Source: DATKRB01 sp036501425
GTDB taxonomy: Bacteria > Actinomycetota > Acidimicrobiia > Acidimicrobiales > RAAP-2
Length of the DNA: 64,000 nucleotides
Assembly (NCBI GenBank): GCA_036501425.1
Contig: DASYAI010000038.1
Span: forward strand, 14,883 to 78,882
Direction of reading: 5' to 3'
Positions within the stretch are counted from its first letter, which is position 1. Each line of letters starts with the position of its first letter. Positions 55,012-63,905 of the stretch are shown one piece after another. The notes under the pieces were generated by a model. It searched no databases. It saw only the letters and a list, made by a program, of their open reading frames with translations, and was not told where the DNA came from. The position numbers and the translations under genes were made by a program.

Positions 55012-55926
55012 TCAGCCGCGCCGCGGGCGGGCGTCGTTCGGGATCTGCCAGGTGGTGAAGCCGAACACCGCGCCGTGGGTGGTGGACGGGTCGGTGAGCA
55101 GGGTCGAGTCGTCGCTCTCGGCGATGGCGATGCCCTTGCTCTCGAGGTACCGACGAGCCGCGGGGAGGTCCCGGACCTGCAGGGTCACCGCGTAGAGGCT
55201 CTGCTGGTGCGCTTCCATGTCCTTGGCGAGCGTCGAATCGGGCTCGATCGGCTGGGCCAGCTCGACCACCAGGTCGCCCACCGCGACGAACGCACTGCGC
55301 GACTGGGTGAGCGCCACGTCGCCCTCGTGGAGGAGCTTGCCCCCCACCGCGTGCACGTAGCGGTCTCGAGCAGCCTCGACGTCCCGGACGGCCAGGGTCA
55401 CGTGCGACGACTGGACGATCCCGAGGGGGTGGCCGGTGGCCCACCAGTCGGCGTTGAACCAGCCGTGGAACCGGGGATCGCCCAGCCCCGCCGCGGGGGC
55501 CATGAACTCGAGCTGGGTGAAGGTGTCGGCGGGGTGGGTGAAGATGGCGCCGGCCGGCGGTCCGTCGGCGGACGGCACCCCGGTGCCGCTGTACACCCGC
55601 ACGTCGTTGTCGATGAGCTGCTTGTACAGGGGGGCGATGTCGTCGGGCCCCTCGGTGTACCAGGCGATCGAGTGCCACCGCTTGCCGAACCGGTTGTAGA
55701 AGCGCCCGATGGCCACCTTGTCCCAGTCCTCCACCCGGAACGACGGCTGCATCGGCTCGATGCACAGGTCGCCGATCAGGACGAGCGAGGCGTCCCGCTT
55801 CAGCACGTCGGAGAACTGGTGGTTCATGAAGCGGGCCACGCTGAAGACGTCGTCGTACCAGGCGTCGAGGGTGTCGAGGTCGTCGCTCATGTGGATGACG
55901 TGGAAGTTCTTGCCGATCGTGAACAT
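55012..55926 (-). CDS. Two-module VOC-family protein
   Basis: A 304-residue protein with two VOC modules: residues 1-130 (KNFHVIHMSDDLDTLDAWYDDVF, RWHSIAWYTEG, QLEFMAP) and 165-300 (SSHVTLAVRDVEAARDRYVHAV, SLYAVTLQVRDLPAARRYLES). This is the layout of extradiol-dioxygenase-like and epimerase-like proteins. ATG 55926 is preferred because TAGAGT stands 7 nt before it; a GTG three codons upstream is the alternative. Function unknown. It lies upstream of the amidohydrolase on the same strand. Confidence 0.82.
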   Translation of the reverse strand: MFTIGKNFHVIHMSDDLDTLDAWYDDVFSVARFMNHQFSDVLKRDASLVLIGDLCIEPMQPSFRVEDWDKVAIGRFYNRFGKRWHSIAWYTEGPDDIAPLYKQLIDNDVRVYSGTGVPSADGPPAGAIFTHPADTFTQLEFMAPAAGLGDPRFHGWFNADWWATGHPLGIVQSSHVTLAVRDVEAARDRYVHAVGGKLLHEGDVALTQSRSAFVAVGDLVVELAQPIEPDSTLAKDMEAHQQSLYAVTLQVRDLPAARRYLESKGIAIAESDDSTLLTDPSTTHGAVFGFTTWQIPNDARPRRG

Positions 55927-55933
55927 GGCGGCC

Positions 55934-55939
55934 ACTCTA
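55934..55939 (-). promoter_or_regulatory. Leaderless -10 element (TAGAGT)
   Basis: TAGAGT on the minus strand, 7 nt before the ATG at 55926; no ribosome-binding site is seen. Confidence 0.45.
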
Positions 55940-56024
55940 GGCCCCGGTCGCCACGGGTGCAGGCTCGTCCAACCGCGTTCGGGGCCGGCGGCACCCCAGC
56001 CCGGAGCACCCGCCGAGCCGAGAG

Positions 56025-56068
56025 GTTTGCGAAACGTTCGCTTGACGTTTGGCTTGCGTTCATCTTTC
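56025..56068 (+). promoter_or_regulatory. Pho-box-like array: four tandem 11-bp units
   Basis: Four contiguous 11-bp units begin with GTT: GTTTGCGAAAC, GTTCGCTTGAC, GTTTGGCTTGC, GTTCATCTTTC. The 11-bp direct-repeat layout and the GTTCAYY-like heads match the PHO boxes bound by actinobacterial PhoP/RegX3. They lie 44-87 bp upstream of the start of a phosphate-permease-type gene. Confidence 0.72.
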
Positions 56069-56111
56069 GATAACCATCCGACTACCTACGACCGACACAC
56101 TGGCCGTGGCC

Positions 56112-57542
56112 ATGGCACTGACCCAGCAGCCGCACCCAGCGGCGGTGAGCCGGCGGGCCGGCGGTCCCGGGCGACCTTCCGCGTCGCCCCTGGCCCCGGG
56201 CTCGGCGTTGACGAGCCCCGATCGGGGTGGGCCCGATCGGGGTGACCTCGACGAAGCGCCCATCGGGCCCCTCCATCGCCGGGTCGTGCTCACCTCGGGT
56301 GTCGGCTTCTTCACCGACGCCTACGACCTCTTCGTCATCAGCACGGTGGCGGTGCTGGTGGGAGCCCAATGGCACCTGAGCACCACCGCCACCAGCTGGG
56401 TGACCGGCTCGGCGATCCTCGGCGCGTTCGTCGGGGCGTTCGCCTTCGGGCGGCTGGCCGACGTGCACGGACGCAAACGGGTCTACCTGGCCGTGGCGAT
56501 CGTCATGGCCCTCGGGGCGATCACGTCCGCCTTCGCCCAGAACGTGGTGTGGCTGGTCGCCGCCCGCTTCGTCCTCGGGTTGGGCATCGGCGGCGACTAT
56601 CCGGTTTCGGCGGTGCTCATGAGCGAGTTCTCGAACCGTCGCGATCGAGGGCGGCTCGTCGGGCTCGTCTTCTCCATGCAGGCGGTCGGTCTGGTGGTCG
56701 GCCCCCTGGTCGCCCTGGGCCTCTTCGGCGCCGGTGCCGGTAGCCAGCTGACCTGGCGGCTCCTGCTGGGTCTGGGTGCGGTTCCGGCCGCGGCGGTCGT
56801 CTACCTGCGATCCAAGATCCCCGAATCACCCCGCTTCGAGGCCGGACGCGCCGGATCGGATCGCCCAGCCCGCCGGCCCACCCGGGGCGCCCCGGCCGAG
56901 CGCCCGACCGGGGGGCGAGCACCCGCCGCAGGGTCGCGTCGACTCGCGACCCTGGTTGTGGGCACCGCGGGTGCGTGGTTCTTCTTCGACTACGCCTACT
57001 ACGGCAACACCCTCTCGCTGCCCACCATCTTGCGCGAGGTGGACCCGACCGCGACGCTGACCACCAAGCTGGCGCTGACACTCGCCATGTTCGTGCTCTT
57101 CGCGGTGCCCGGGTACCTCCTCGCCGTGCTGCGCATGGACCGGTTCGGGCACCGCCGACTCCAGATCGTGGGCTTCGCGGTGATGTGCGGGGCGTTCGCG
57201 CTGCTGGCCGCCGTTCCTGCCCTCACGACCACCGTGGCACCGTTCGTCGCCATCTTCGGCCTCTCCTATTTCTTCGTGGAGTTCGGGCCCAACACCACCA
57301 CGTTCGTCCTCCCGTCCGAGGTGTTCCCGGCGCGGCTGCGGACCACCGGCCACGGCGTCGCGGCAGGGATCGGCAAGCTCGGGGCCTTCGCCGGCGTCTT
57401 CCTCGTGCCCCAGCTCCAGCACCAGATCGGCCTGCGCGGGATGCTGGCCATCGCGTCGGCCGCCAGTGCACTCGGCCTGTTGGTCACCGTGCCCCTCCCG
57501 GAGCCCTCGGGTCGCTCGCTCGACCATCTCGGCGGGAAGTAG
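56112..57542 (+). CDS. Phosphate:H+ symporter-type MFS transporter (PHS family)
   Basis: A 476-residue, 12-TM MFS protein. GVGFFTDAYDLFVISTVAVL in TM1, FGRLADVHGRKRVY in loop 2-3, GLGIGGDYPVSAVLMSEF in TM4 (the GGDYPLSA signature of phosphate permeases), and FGPNTTTFVLPSEVFP with RLRTTGHGVAAGIGKLGA late in the protein. About 55 disordered residues precede TM1. Phosphate is the likeliest substrate, supported by the Pho-box-like repeats upstream; other organic anions are possible. ATG 56112 is the likely start, without a strong ribosome-binding site. Confidence 0.87.
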   Translation: MALTQQPHPAAVSRRAGGPGRPSASPLAPGSALTSPDRGGPDRGDLDEAPIGPLHRRVVLTSGVGFFTDAYDLFVISTVAVLVGAQWHLSTTATSWVTGSAILGAFVGAFAFGRLADVHGRKRVYLAVAIVMALGAITSAFAQNVVWLVAARFVLGLGIGGDYPVSAVLMSEFSNRRDRGRLVGLVFSMQAVGLVVGPLVALGLFGAGAGSQLTWRLLLGLGAVPAAAVVYLRSKIPESPRFEAGRAGSDRPARRPTRGAPAERPTGGRAPAAGSRRLATLVVGTAGAWFFFDYAYYGNTLSLPTILREVDPTATLTTKLALTLAMFVLFAVPGYLLAVLRMDRFGHRRLQIVGFAVMCGAFALLAAVPALTTTVAPFVAIFGLSYFFVEFGPNTTTFVLPSEVFPARLRTTGHGVAAGIGKLGAFAGVFLVPQLQHQIGLRGMLAIASAASALGLLVTVPLPEPSGRSLDHLGGK

Positions 57543-57628
57543 CAGGAGCACTCGCCTCGCCGGCCCCGAGCGCGAGCCCCTCTCCCTGGAACGTCACGGG
57601 GGGAACGGGGCGGGATAGAACGAGGGTC

Positions 57629-58549
57629 GTGCGGGTCAGCGACCGTCGGACCTCGGGGGTCCGGATCGACCTCCGTCGGGCGGCCGGTCGGGGCCGGCCC
57701 CGCGGCGGGTTCGTGATCCTTGTGGTGGCGATCGGCCTCGCGTCGATGGCCCCGACGGCGGCCCCGACGGCGGCCCCCGCGGCCGCAGCGGGCGGCGGGG
57801 CGAAGGCGATCGTCCTGGGCGACTCCACCGCTGCCGGCGTCGGCTACCCGCTCGTGGCCGCGCCGAGCGCACTCGATCGGGCCTGCCGGCGGAGCGCCGA
57901 CTCCTATGCGGTCGCGCTCGGCCGGCTGAGCCACTCGAGCGTGCGCAACCTGGCGTGTAGCGGCGCCACGATCGCCGACGGGGTGCTCGGGAGTCAGAAG
58001 GTCGGTGGCCAGGTGGTGCCACCACAGCTCGGCGTGGCCGAGCAGACCACGGGTGTGTCGGTGGTCGCCCTGAGCATCGGCGCAGACGACGTGGGCTGGT
58101 CGGCCGTCATCGAGCTGTGTGCCCTCTCCCAGGACTGTGCCGACCAGGCGGCCACGGACGCCTTCCAGAGCAACCTGACCCAGTTCACCGACCAGTACGA
58201 CGACCTCTTGCGCCAGCTGACCACGCTTCGAGGGCACCCCTTGGTGCTCGTCAATATGTATTACGACCCCTTCGGCCCCGACCCCCGCTGCCTCGAGCCG
58301 CTCGGCCTGACGCCCGCCAAGGTCAAGGTGCTGGTCACCGACCTGAACGCCCTGAACGCCGTGCTGGCCCGGGGGGCGCAGGGGTTCGGCTTCGTGCCCG
58401 TCCACCCGAACTTCTCGGGGCACCAGGTCTGCAGCAACCAGCCCGACGTGCAGACCATGACCAGCAGTGCCCCCTTGCACCCGACGGTGTCCGGAGCGCT
58501 GCGCATCGCGCGCGCCGACGAGCAGGCGATCTCCGCCCATCACCGCTGA
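57629..58549 (+). CDS. Secreted SGNH/GDSL hydrolase
   Basis: A 306-residue secreted esterase/lipase-type enzyme. An Arg-rich N-region and a TM-like signal (GGFVILVVAIGLASMAP) end in Ala/Pro/Thr repeats. Block I is VLGDSTAAGVGYP (nucleophile Ser), block III SIGADDVGW (an Asn-to-Asp variant of GxND) and block V SSAPLHPTVSG with the catalytic His. Six Cys suggest disulfides. It probably de-esterifies a surface lipid or polysaccharide. GTG start has TAGAAC 7 nt upstream. Confidence 0.88.
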   Translation: MRVSDRRTSGVRIDLRRAAGRGRPRGGFVILVVAIGLASMAPTAAPTAAPAAAAGGGAKAIVLGDSTAAGVGYPLVAAPSALDRACRRSADSYAVALGRLSHSSVRNLACSGATIADGVLGSQKVGGQVVPPQLGVAEQTTGVSVVALSIGADDVGWSAVIELCALSQDCADQAATDAFQSNLTQFTDQYDDLLRQLTTLRGHPLVLVNMYYDPFGPDPRCLEPLGLTPAKVKVLVTDLNALNAVLARGAQGFGFVPVHPNFSGHQVCSNQPDVQTMTSSAPLHPTVSGALRIARADEQAISAHHR

Positions 58550-58628
58550 CCCGCCCCACGAGCGCCTGGCCGGTCACCCCACCAGCGCCCCGGAGAGGGT
58601 CCGTCGGGGCCGGCATCCCGAGCAACAG

Positions 58629-59873
58629 CTATTCCTCGACCGGGGGCAGCTCCCGGTCACCGGGCACGCCCGGATCGAGCGGGGGTTCCACCGTGCCCCT
58701 CGCCGCTCCCGAGGCAGCCCGGAGCGACCGGAGGCCGAGCATGGGGAACAGCAGCACCGACAGCATGCCGGCCCCGACCAGCGCGGCGGCGTTCTCGGGC
58801 CGCATCCGGCCCTCGGACGTCCCGATGGCGGTGATGACCACGATCAGCGGTAGCCCGGTGGCCGAAAACAGCGCCAGCGGCAGCCGTTGGACGCGGGGAA
58901 GGGCCCGGCGATACCAGAGCAGCGTCGGCACCCCCCGGACGACCAGCAGCGCCAGCAGGAACATGAAGAGCCGAACTACGGCGCTCCCCCGGGTGAGCAG
59001 GACCTGCAGGTCGAAACGGGCGCCGCTCACCACGAAGAAGATGGGGACGAGGAATCCGAAGCCGATGGCCTCGAGCTTGCTTTCGACGACCTCGCTGTCC
59101 TGACCCGATGTGAACAGCCGGACGACGATGCCCGCAGCGAATGACCCGAGCAGCACGTCGAGCCCCAGCTTGAGGGCGAGGTAGACGAGCAGCAGCACGA
59201 GCAGCACCGCCACCCGGACCGGGAGCTGGGCGCTCGAGTGCAGGTGCCGCCGGAGCAGCGCCACCACCTTCGGCGGGTGGGCGCGGGTGGCCAGCAGCGC
59301 GGTGACGGTCGCGATGGCCACGAAGGCCACCAACAGCAGGCTGCTCAGCACCGGGTCCTTGTGCGCCAGGAGCACCGCCACCAACACGATCGGCCCGAAC
59401 TCGCCCACCGTCCCGATGCCCAGCACGTAGGCGCCGAAGGGCGTCCCGAGCACCCCGGTGTCGCCCAGGACCGGCAGCAGGGTGCCGAGGGCCGTCGTGG
59501 TCAGCGACAAACCGACGATCAACGTGTCGAGGGCCAGGCCCGACGAGACCAGGGCGAACGCCACGGCGAGCGCTAGCGCGACCGACGAGAGCCATCCGGC
59601 GAACGCGAGCCGGAGCGGTCGTCCCCGGACCCGGCTCAGGTCCAGCTCGAAGCCGGCCAGGAACATGAGGAACGTCAGCCCCATGTCCGACAGCGCGGTG
59701 ACCACGTCGTTCAGCCGTACCAGGTTGAGCACGAAGGGGCCCATCAAGATCCCCAGGGCCAGCTCGATGACCACCGAGGGGACCCGGAACCGCCGGGTCT
59801 GCTCGCCGATGATCGGCGCCAGCGCCGCCGCGGCGGCGATCAGCACCAGGGTCGGGACGGCTGCCTCGGTCAT
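58629..59873 (-). CDS. CPA2-family cation:proton antiporter
   Basis: A 414-residue protein with about 12-13 TMs. IIGEQTRRFRVPSVVIELALGILMGP, DMGLTFLMFLAGFELDLSRVRG and LGIGTVGEFGPIVLVAVLL are typical of the Na+/H+ or K+/H+ exchanger (KefB-type) membrane domain; no C-terminal TrkA-N or RCK domain is present. It starts 4 nt after the DMT transporter stop, so both are co-expressed. The role would be pH or cation balance. Confidence 0.9.
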   Translation of the reverse strand: MTEAAVPTLVLIAAAAALAPIIGEQTRRFRVPSVVIELALGILMGPFVLNLVRLNDVVTALSDMGLTFLMFLAGFELDLSRVRGRPLRLAFAGWLSSVALALAVAFALVSSGLALDTLIVGLSLTTTALGTLLPVLGDTGVLGTPFGAYVLGIGTVGEFGPIVLVAVLLAHKDPVLSSLLLVAFVAIATVTALLATRAHPPKVVALLRRHLHSSAQLPVRVAVLLVLLLVYLALKLGLDVLLGSFAAGIVVRLFTSGQDSEVVESKLEAIGFGFLVPIFFVVSGARFDLQVLLTRGSAVVRLFMFLLALLVVRGVPTLLWYRRALPRVQRLPLALFSATGLPLIVVITAIGTSEGRMRPENAAALVGAGMLSVLLFPMLGLRSLRAASGAARGTVEPPLDPGVPGDRELPPVEE

Positions 59874-59877
59874 CGGC

Positions 59878-60732
59878 TCACGAGGCGTCCGGCTCCATGG
59901 TGGCGGGCACGGTCCGGGTCAAGAGGACCACGCCCACGCCCATCGCCACAAAGGCCGCCGCGGCGATGGCGACCTCGAGCGGGTCGCTGGTGAAACGCTC
60001 GTCGAAGAGGTGGATGCTGAGCACGATGCTCACCAGAGGATCGACGATGACCAGTAACGGTTGGGAGACGCGCAGGGGTCCGACGTGCAGCGCCACCTGG
60101 ACGAGCAGGACCCCGAGGGCCCCGGCCACCGCCACGGCGTAGATGGGCCAGCGCAGGAACATGGGCCCGATGCCGTCGCGGGTGAGGGTGTCGGTCATCG
60201 TCTTGATGAAGGTGGCCTCCAATGCCCACACGATGGCCGAGGCGGTGGCGAACAGCGCCGCTCGCCGAGCCGGCGAACCTCGGAGCGCGGCGATGGCCAA
60301 CCCCCCGGCGATCCCGGCGGTCACGAGGATCGAGGACGCCCACGCGCCGGACGTCGGAGCGGCGTTGCCGCCCCGGGGCTCGGAGGCTGCGATGAAGATC
60401 GAGACCGCGCCGCAGGTGAACACGGCCGAGGCCCACGCGCCGCCACTGATGGCCTGCCGCAGCCAGAGGCGCCGGAGGACGAGCGCGAAGACCAGCTCGG
60501 TCATCAACAGGGCCTGGACGGCCGAGAGCAGGCCGTCGTGCAACGCGATCGCTTGGAACACGAACGCCGCGATCTGGGCTACCCACCCGACCAGCCAGAG
60601 CGGGTCGGCGAAGAGGTGACGGACCAGCCTCCACCCCCGCGCTCCCACCGCTCCGGAGGTGCTCGCGACGTGCTGGGTCGTGACGTTCAGCGCGTTCGAC
60701 AGCGCCGCCAACAACGCGCAGACGACGCTCAC
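59878..60732 (-). CDS. DMT-superfamily (EamA-like) transporter
   Basis: A 284-residue, roughly 9-10-TM protein. LLAALSNALNVTTQHVAS in TM1 and the duplicated helices with LWLVGWVAQIAAFVFQAIAL and PLRVSQPLLVIVDPLVSIVL match the DMT family; the first half recalls the magnesium-transporter-like (NIPA) branch. Substrate unknown. The GTG start has no clear ribosome-binding site. The CPA2 antiporter gene follows after 4 nt. Confidence 0.85.
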   Translation of the reverse strand: MSVVCALLAALSNALNVTTQHVASTSGAVGARGWRLVRHLFADPLWLVGWVAQIAAFVFQAIALHDGLLSAVQALLMTELVFALVLRRLWLRQAISGGAWASAVFTCGAVSIFIAASEPRGGNAAPTSGAWASSILVTAGIAGGLAIAALRGSPARRAALFATASAIVWALEATFIKTMTDTLTRDGIGPMFLRWPIYAVAVAGALGVLLVQVALHVGPLRVSQPLLVIVDPLVSIVLSIHLFDERFTSDPLEVAIAAAAFVAMGVGVVLLTRTVPATMEPDAS

Positions 60733-60827
60733 GGATCGCCGTCGGGCCGGCGAGCAGCGGACGAGGCGGCCATGCTGTCCGAGGGGCCGACCATGGCCGT
60801 TCAGCTTGCGGTGGTCAGGTCACCGGG

Positions 60828-61700
60828 TCAAGAGCCGATCTGGCTCCTTTGCCAGACCTGCACCCTGCGAACGTCGAGGGAACCGTTGCACGAGGGGGTG
60901 ACCACCGTCGACGAGGCGTCGGCCAGGTCGATGACGAGGTACATCGACTGGTCCGGCACCCCCCTGGTCGTACGCGCGATCGGGCGACCGTCGAGGTACC
61001 AGGTGACGGACTTGGCCGTCCAGAGGAGGCCGTAGGTGTGCCATCCGGCGTCGATGTGGGTGGGCACGCCGCTGAAGGAGTCCTTGGCGTCCACCGCGAT
61101 CTCGTTGGGCTCGGTCATGCTGCCCATCTTGAGGAAGCTGGCCGGCGTACCGTCACTCCAACTCTCGGCGATGTCGATCTCGGGTGGCCATTGGAAGTTG
61201 GATGCGACGAGCCAGATGGCAGACCACAATGGTCCTGCCGGCAACTTGGCCCGCACCTGGACGTACCCGTAGGTGAAGCGCAGCCCCGGATAGGTGGTGA
61301 CCATGCCCGAACGGCACGGGTACTGCTGGGGCTGCAGCGAGCGGGTGGTACCTTCGGTCGGGATCCCCTGCGAGACGAGATGGAGCTCGCCCCCCGACAC
61401 GACGTCTTGAGAGGGCAGGTACCACTCGCGCTCGTCGTTGCCCCAGTTCGTGCAGCCCGGACTGCTGGGAGCCCAGGGGTAGCACGTGTCCCACACCGCG
61501 CCGTCGAGGCTCAATCCGGCAAAGCCGTCATCGAGCACCCGGTGCATGCCGGCGGTGGGCGGCTGGGTCGGGGTGGCAACCTGCACGGCCGGCGAGGCGG
61601 TGTGCGCCTGGACGACGACGTCGCCGCCGGCCAGCAGACCGACGGCGATCATCGGCACCGAGAGCACGCCGAGGATCCTGGCCGGGACACGTCTAGCCAT
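60828..61700 (-). CDS. Secreted glycoside hydrolase family 16
   Basis: A 290-residue secreted beta-glucanase-like enzyme. The Sec signal is at residues 1-32 (ILGVLSVPMIAVGLLAGG). The jelly-roll contains YGYVQVRAKLPAGPLWSAIW, the catalytic motif PPEIDIAESW (two Glu and the Asp of ExDxxE), and WHTYGLLWTAKSVTWYLDGRP. It hydrolyses or transglycosylates beta-1,3 or beta-1,4 glucans; fine specificity is not known. No carbohydrate-binding module is attached. It is divergent in location from nothing: its upstream neighbour on the same strand is the NodB-like gene. Confidence 0.92.
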   Translation of the reverse strand: MARRVPARILGVLSVPMIAVGLLAGGDVVVQAHTASPAVQVATPTQPPTAGMHRVLDDGFAGLSLDGAVWDTCYPWAPSSPGCTNWGNDEREWYLPSQDVVSGGELHLVSQGIPTEGTTRSLQPQQYPCRSGMVTTYPGLRFTYGYVQVRAKLPAGPLWSAIWLVASNFQWPPEIDIAESWSDGTPASFLKMGSMTEPNEIAVDAKDSFSGVPTHIDAGWHTYGLLWTAKSVTWYLDGRPIARTTRGVPDQSMYLVIDLADASSTVVTPSCNGSLDVRRVQVWQRSQIGS

Positions 61701-61853
61701 TGAACGTACCGGCTGCCAGCCCCGAGGCCAGCGTCGGCTCGAACGACGCCGGCTCCCACGAGCAGGCGAGTCCCCAGACCGGCGGCACCCGGACCGGGCT
61801 CGCAGTCGGCGCCGCGCAAGCGGCGACGTGCGGCTCGGCCATTGCCGTCCGTT

Positions 61854-63905
61854 TCACCCGGCGTCGCCAAACCGCGAGACCGTCCCGTCGGCTTCGAGCA
61901 GGTAGTACCCGGCTCCGTCGACCGACGAGGCCATGGAATGGACCGGGGCGCTCAAGGGCTGGCCGCCGAGGCTGCCGAAGAACGGCGCCCCGAAGCTGAA
62001 GATGCCGCCGTCGGAGGCAACCATGCGGTAGCCGCCGTTGGTCGACGTCACGCCCACCACCGGTGCGTTCAAGTGTTGCCCTCCCATCGAGCCCAGGAAC
62101 GGCGCCCCGAATGCGAAGGCACCCCCGTCGGAGGCGACGAGCCAGTAGCCCCCTGCCGGGTCGGTGGCCATCCCGACGACCGGCTCGTTCAGCCTCATCC
62201 CGCCGGTCGAACCGTTGAACTGGGCGTCCCCGAACGAGAACACCCCGCCGTCGGAGGCCAGCAGCCAATAGCCCTTCCCGTCGGCGGTCGTCGACATGGC
62301 GATGATCGGCCGGTTCAGCGGGCGCCCCGACATGTCCCCGAACTGCTGCGCGTCACCCCGGGCAACGACGCTGCCGTTCGCCGTGGCGATCCAGTAACCC
62401 TCACCATCGGGGGTCGAGGCCATGGTCACCACCGGCGATCCGGTTCCCGTCGCGTCCCCATACGTGCCTGGCAACCCGTGGGCGGTGACCACGCCCGACG
62501 ACGTCACGGTCCAATAGCCGGTGCAACCGTCCACCCGGGCGGCGACCAGCGCCACGGCTCCCACCGAGCTCCCGCCGGCACACTGGACGGTTGGAGCAGG
62601 CGTCACCGGGGGCTGAGGCGTCACCGGCGGCTGAGGCGGAGGGGGAGGCGGAGGGGCGGAGCTCGAGATGTCCACGGACACCGGCGCCGACAGGACCGTG
62701 CCGATCTGCGCGCTCACCTGGGCGCTGCCCGAACCGAGCGGCGTGGCCACCCCCGTCGCCGAAACCGAAAGGGGGCCGCTCACATCCCAGGTGACCTGGC
62801 CGGACAGGTCCTCGGTCGTGCCGTCCGACAAGGTGCCGGTCGCCACCAGCTGCTCAGTCGACCCCACCTGCAGCGGGGAGGCCGCCACCGCGATCGATTC
62901 GAGCTGGGGTGAGGTCGCAGCGAGATCGAAGTCGCCCGAGGCGACGTCAGTGCTCAGGGTGCTCTCGAACTGGCTCTCGGACATCCAACCCTGGACGTCG
63001 AGGCGGAAGCGCTCGTGCTGGACGCCGTTGCGGAACGCATCCTCGACGAACACGACGGCGTACGTCGACGCGGCCCACGACGTCAGCCACCCCGGCGGAC
63101 CGTCGTAGCTCTGGGCGGTGCAGTCGGATGCTGCGCATTGGGGATAGCCCAAGTCGCTGTAGGGGTCGATCCAGACCTGGGGATCGACGTTGCCGGGCAG
63201 CTCTTCGGCCAGCTCCGACTGGCCGCCCGCGTTCTCCGTCTCGACGCGCTGCTCGTACGCGGATGCCGTCTCGGCGGGCACCTCGCAGGCGTAGTACTCG
63301 GTGCAGTTCGGGTCGTAGTCCTGCACGAAATGGCCGTCGGCGCCGGCCTCCAGCACGAAGTTGTAAACCGAGGGGTCGAGCGCCCGAAGTTCGCTCCACG
63401 TCAAGTCCCAGTCTTCGTTGATCGCCGGGCACCCGGGCTCGAACCCCGCATCCGGGCACGTCCCGCCGGCCGCGTCGGCGAAGCCGGTCACGACGGCCGC
63501 GGTCATCTCGAAGCCGTCGGCCTTCAGGATCGGCTGGGCTCCCGTCAGGAAGTTCCCGATTCCGTTGTCGGCGATCAACAGGATCGGCTTGCTGGGCAGT
63601 CCTGAATCGTCACCCTTCGTCCACGCCACGTACTGGGCGGGATCGATCGTCTGGTAGCCCTGGGCCACCAGGTAGGAGAGCTCCGCGGTGAGTTGCGCGG
63701 TGCTCACGCTCTCAGGGTCGGTTGCGTTGCACTGGGCGGCCGTGGGGTCGCACCCGTTGTTCAGCTCGTGGTAGACGAGCACCGGGACATCGGGCACCGC
63801 CGCCGCCGCTCCGGCCGAGCTCGTCCCGGCGAACAACGTGACACCGACGGTGAGGCCGAGGATTGCGCCGATACAGGTCGACACGGTCTTCATGATGCAG
63901 TTCAT
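61854..63905 (-). CDS. Secreted NodB-like protein with Ig-like domain and SDGG-type propeller repeats
   Basis: A 683-residue secreted protein. Signal peptide (1-35), NodB-like barrel (about 38-330, beginning PVLVYHELNNGCD), a bacterial Ig-like domain (about 335-420: LQVGSTEQLVATGTLSDGTTE), a Pro/Gln linker, and C-terminal repeats of the type GYWLxASDGGxFSFGDA (about 460-683). The metal-binding TFDDG of deacetylases is IADNG here and the H-x3-H motif is not seen, so it may be inactive or binding-only. GAGGGG precedes ATG 63905; ATG 63893 is an alternative. The repeats are typical of Acidimicrobiia. Confidence 0.85.
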   Translation of the reverse strand: MNCIMKTVSTCIGAILGLTVGVTLFAGTSSAGAAAAVPDVPVLVYHELNNGCDPTAAQCNATDPESVSTAQLTAELSYLVAQGYQTIDPAQYVAWTKGDDSGLPSKPILLIADNGIGNFLTGAQPILKADGFEMTAAVVTGFADAAGGTCPDAGFEPGCPAINEDWDLTWSELRALDPSVYNFVLEAGADGHFVQDYDPNCTEYYACEVPAETASAYEQRVETENAGGQSELAEELPGNVDPQVWIDPYSDLGYPQCAASDCTAQSYDGPPGWLTSWAASTYAVVFVEDAFRNGVQHERFRLDVQGWMSESQFESTLSTDVASGDFDLAATSPQLESIAVAASPLQVGSTEQLVATGTLSDGTTEDLSGQVTWDVSGPLSVSATGVATPLGSGSAQVSAQIGTVLSAPVSVDISSSAPPPPPPPQPPVTPQPPVTPAPTVQCAGGSSVGAVALVAARVDGCTGYWTVTSSGVVTAHGLPGTYGDATGTGSPVVTMASTPDGEGYWIATANGSVVARGDAQQFGDMSGRPLNRPIIAMSTTADGKGYWLLASDGGVFSFGDAQFNGSTGGMRLNEPVVGMATDPAGGYWLVASDGGAFAFGAPFLGSMGGQHLNAPVVGVTSTNGGYRMVASDGGIFSFGAPFFGSLGGQPLSAPVHSMASSVDGAGYYLLEADGTVSRFGDAG

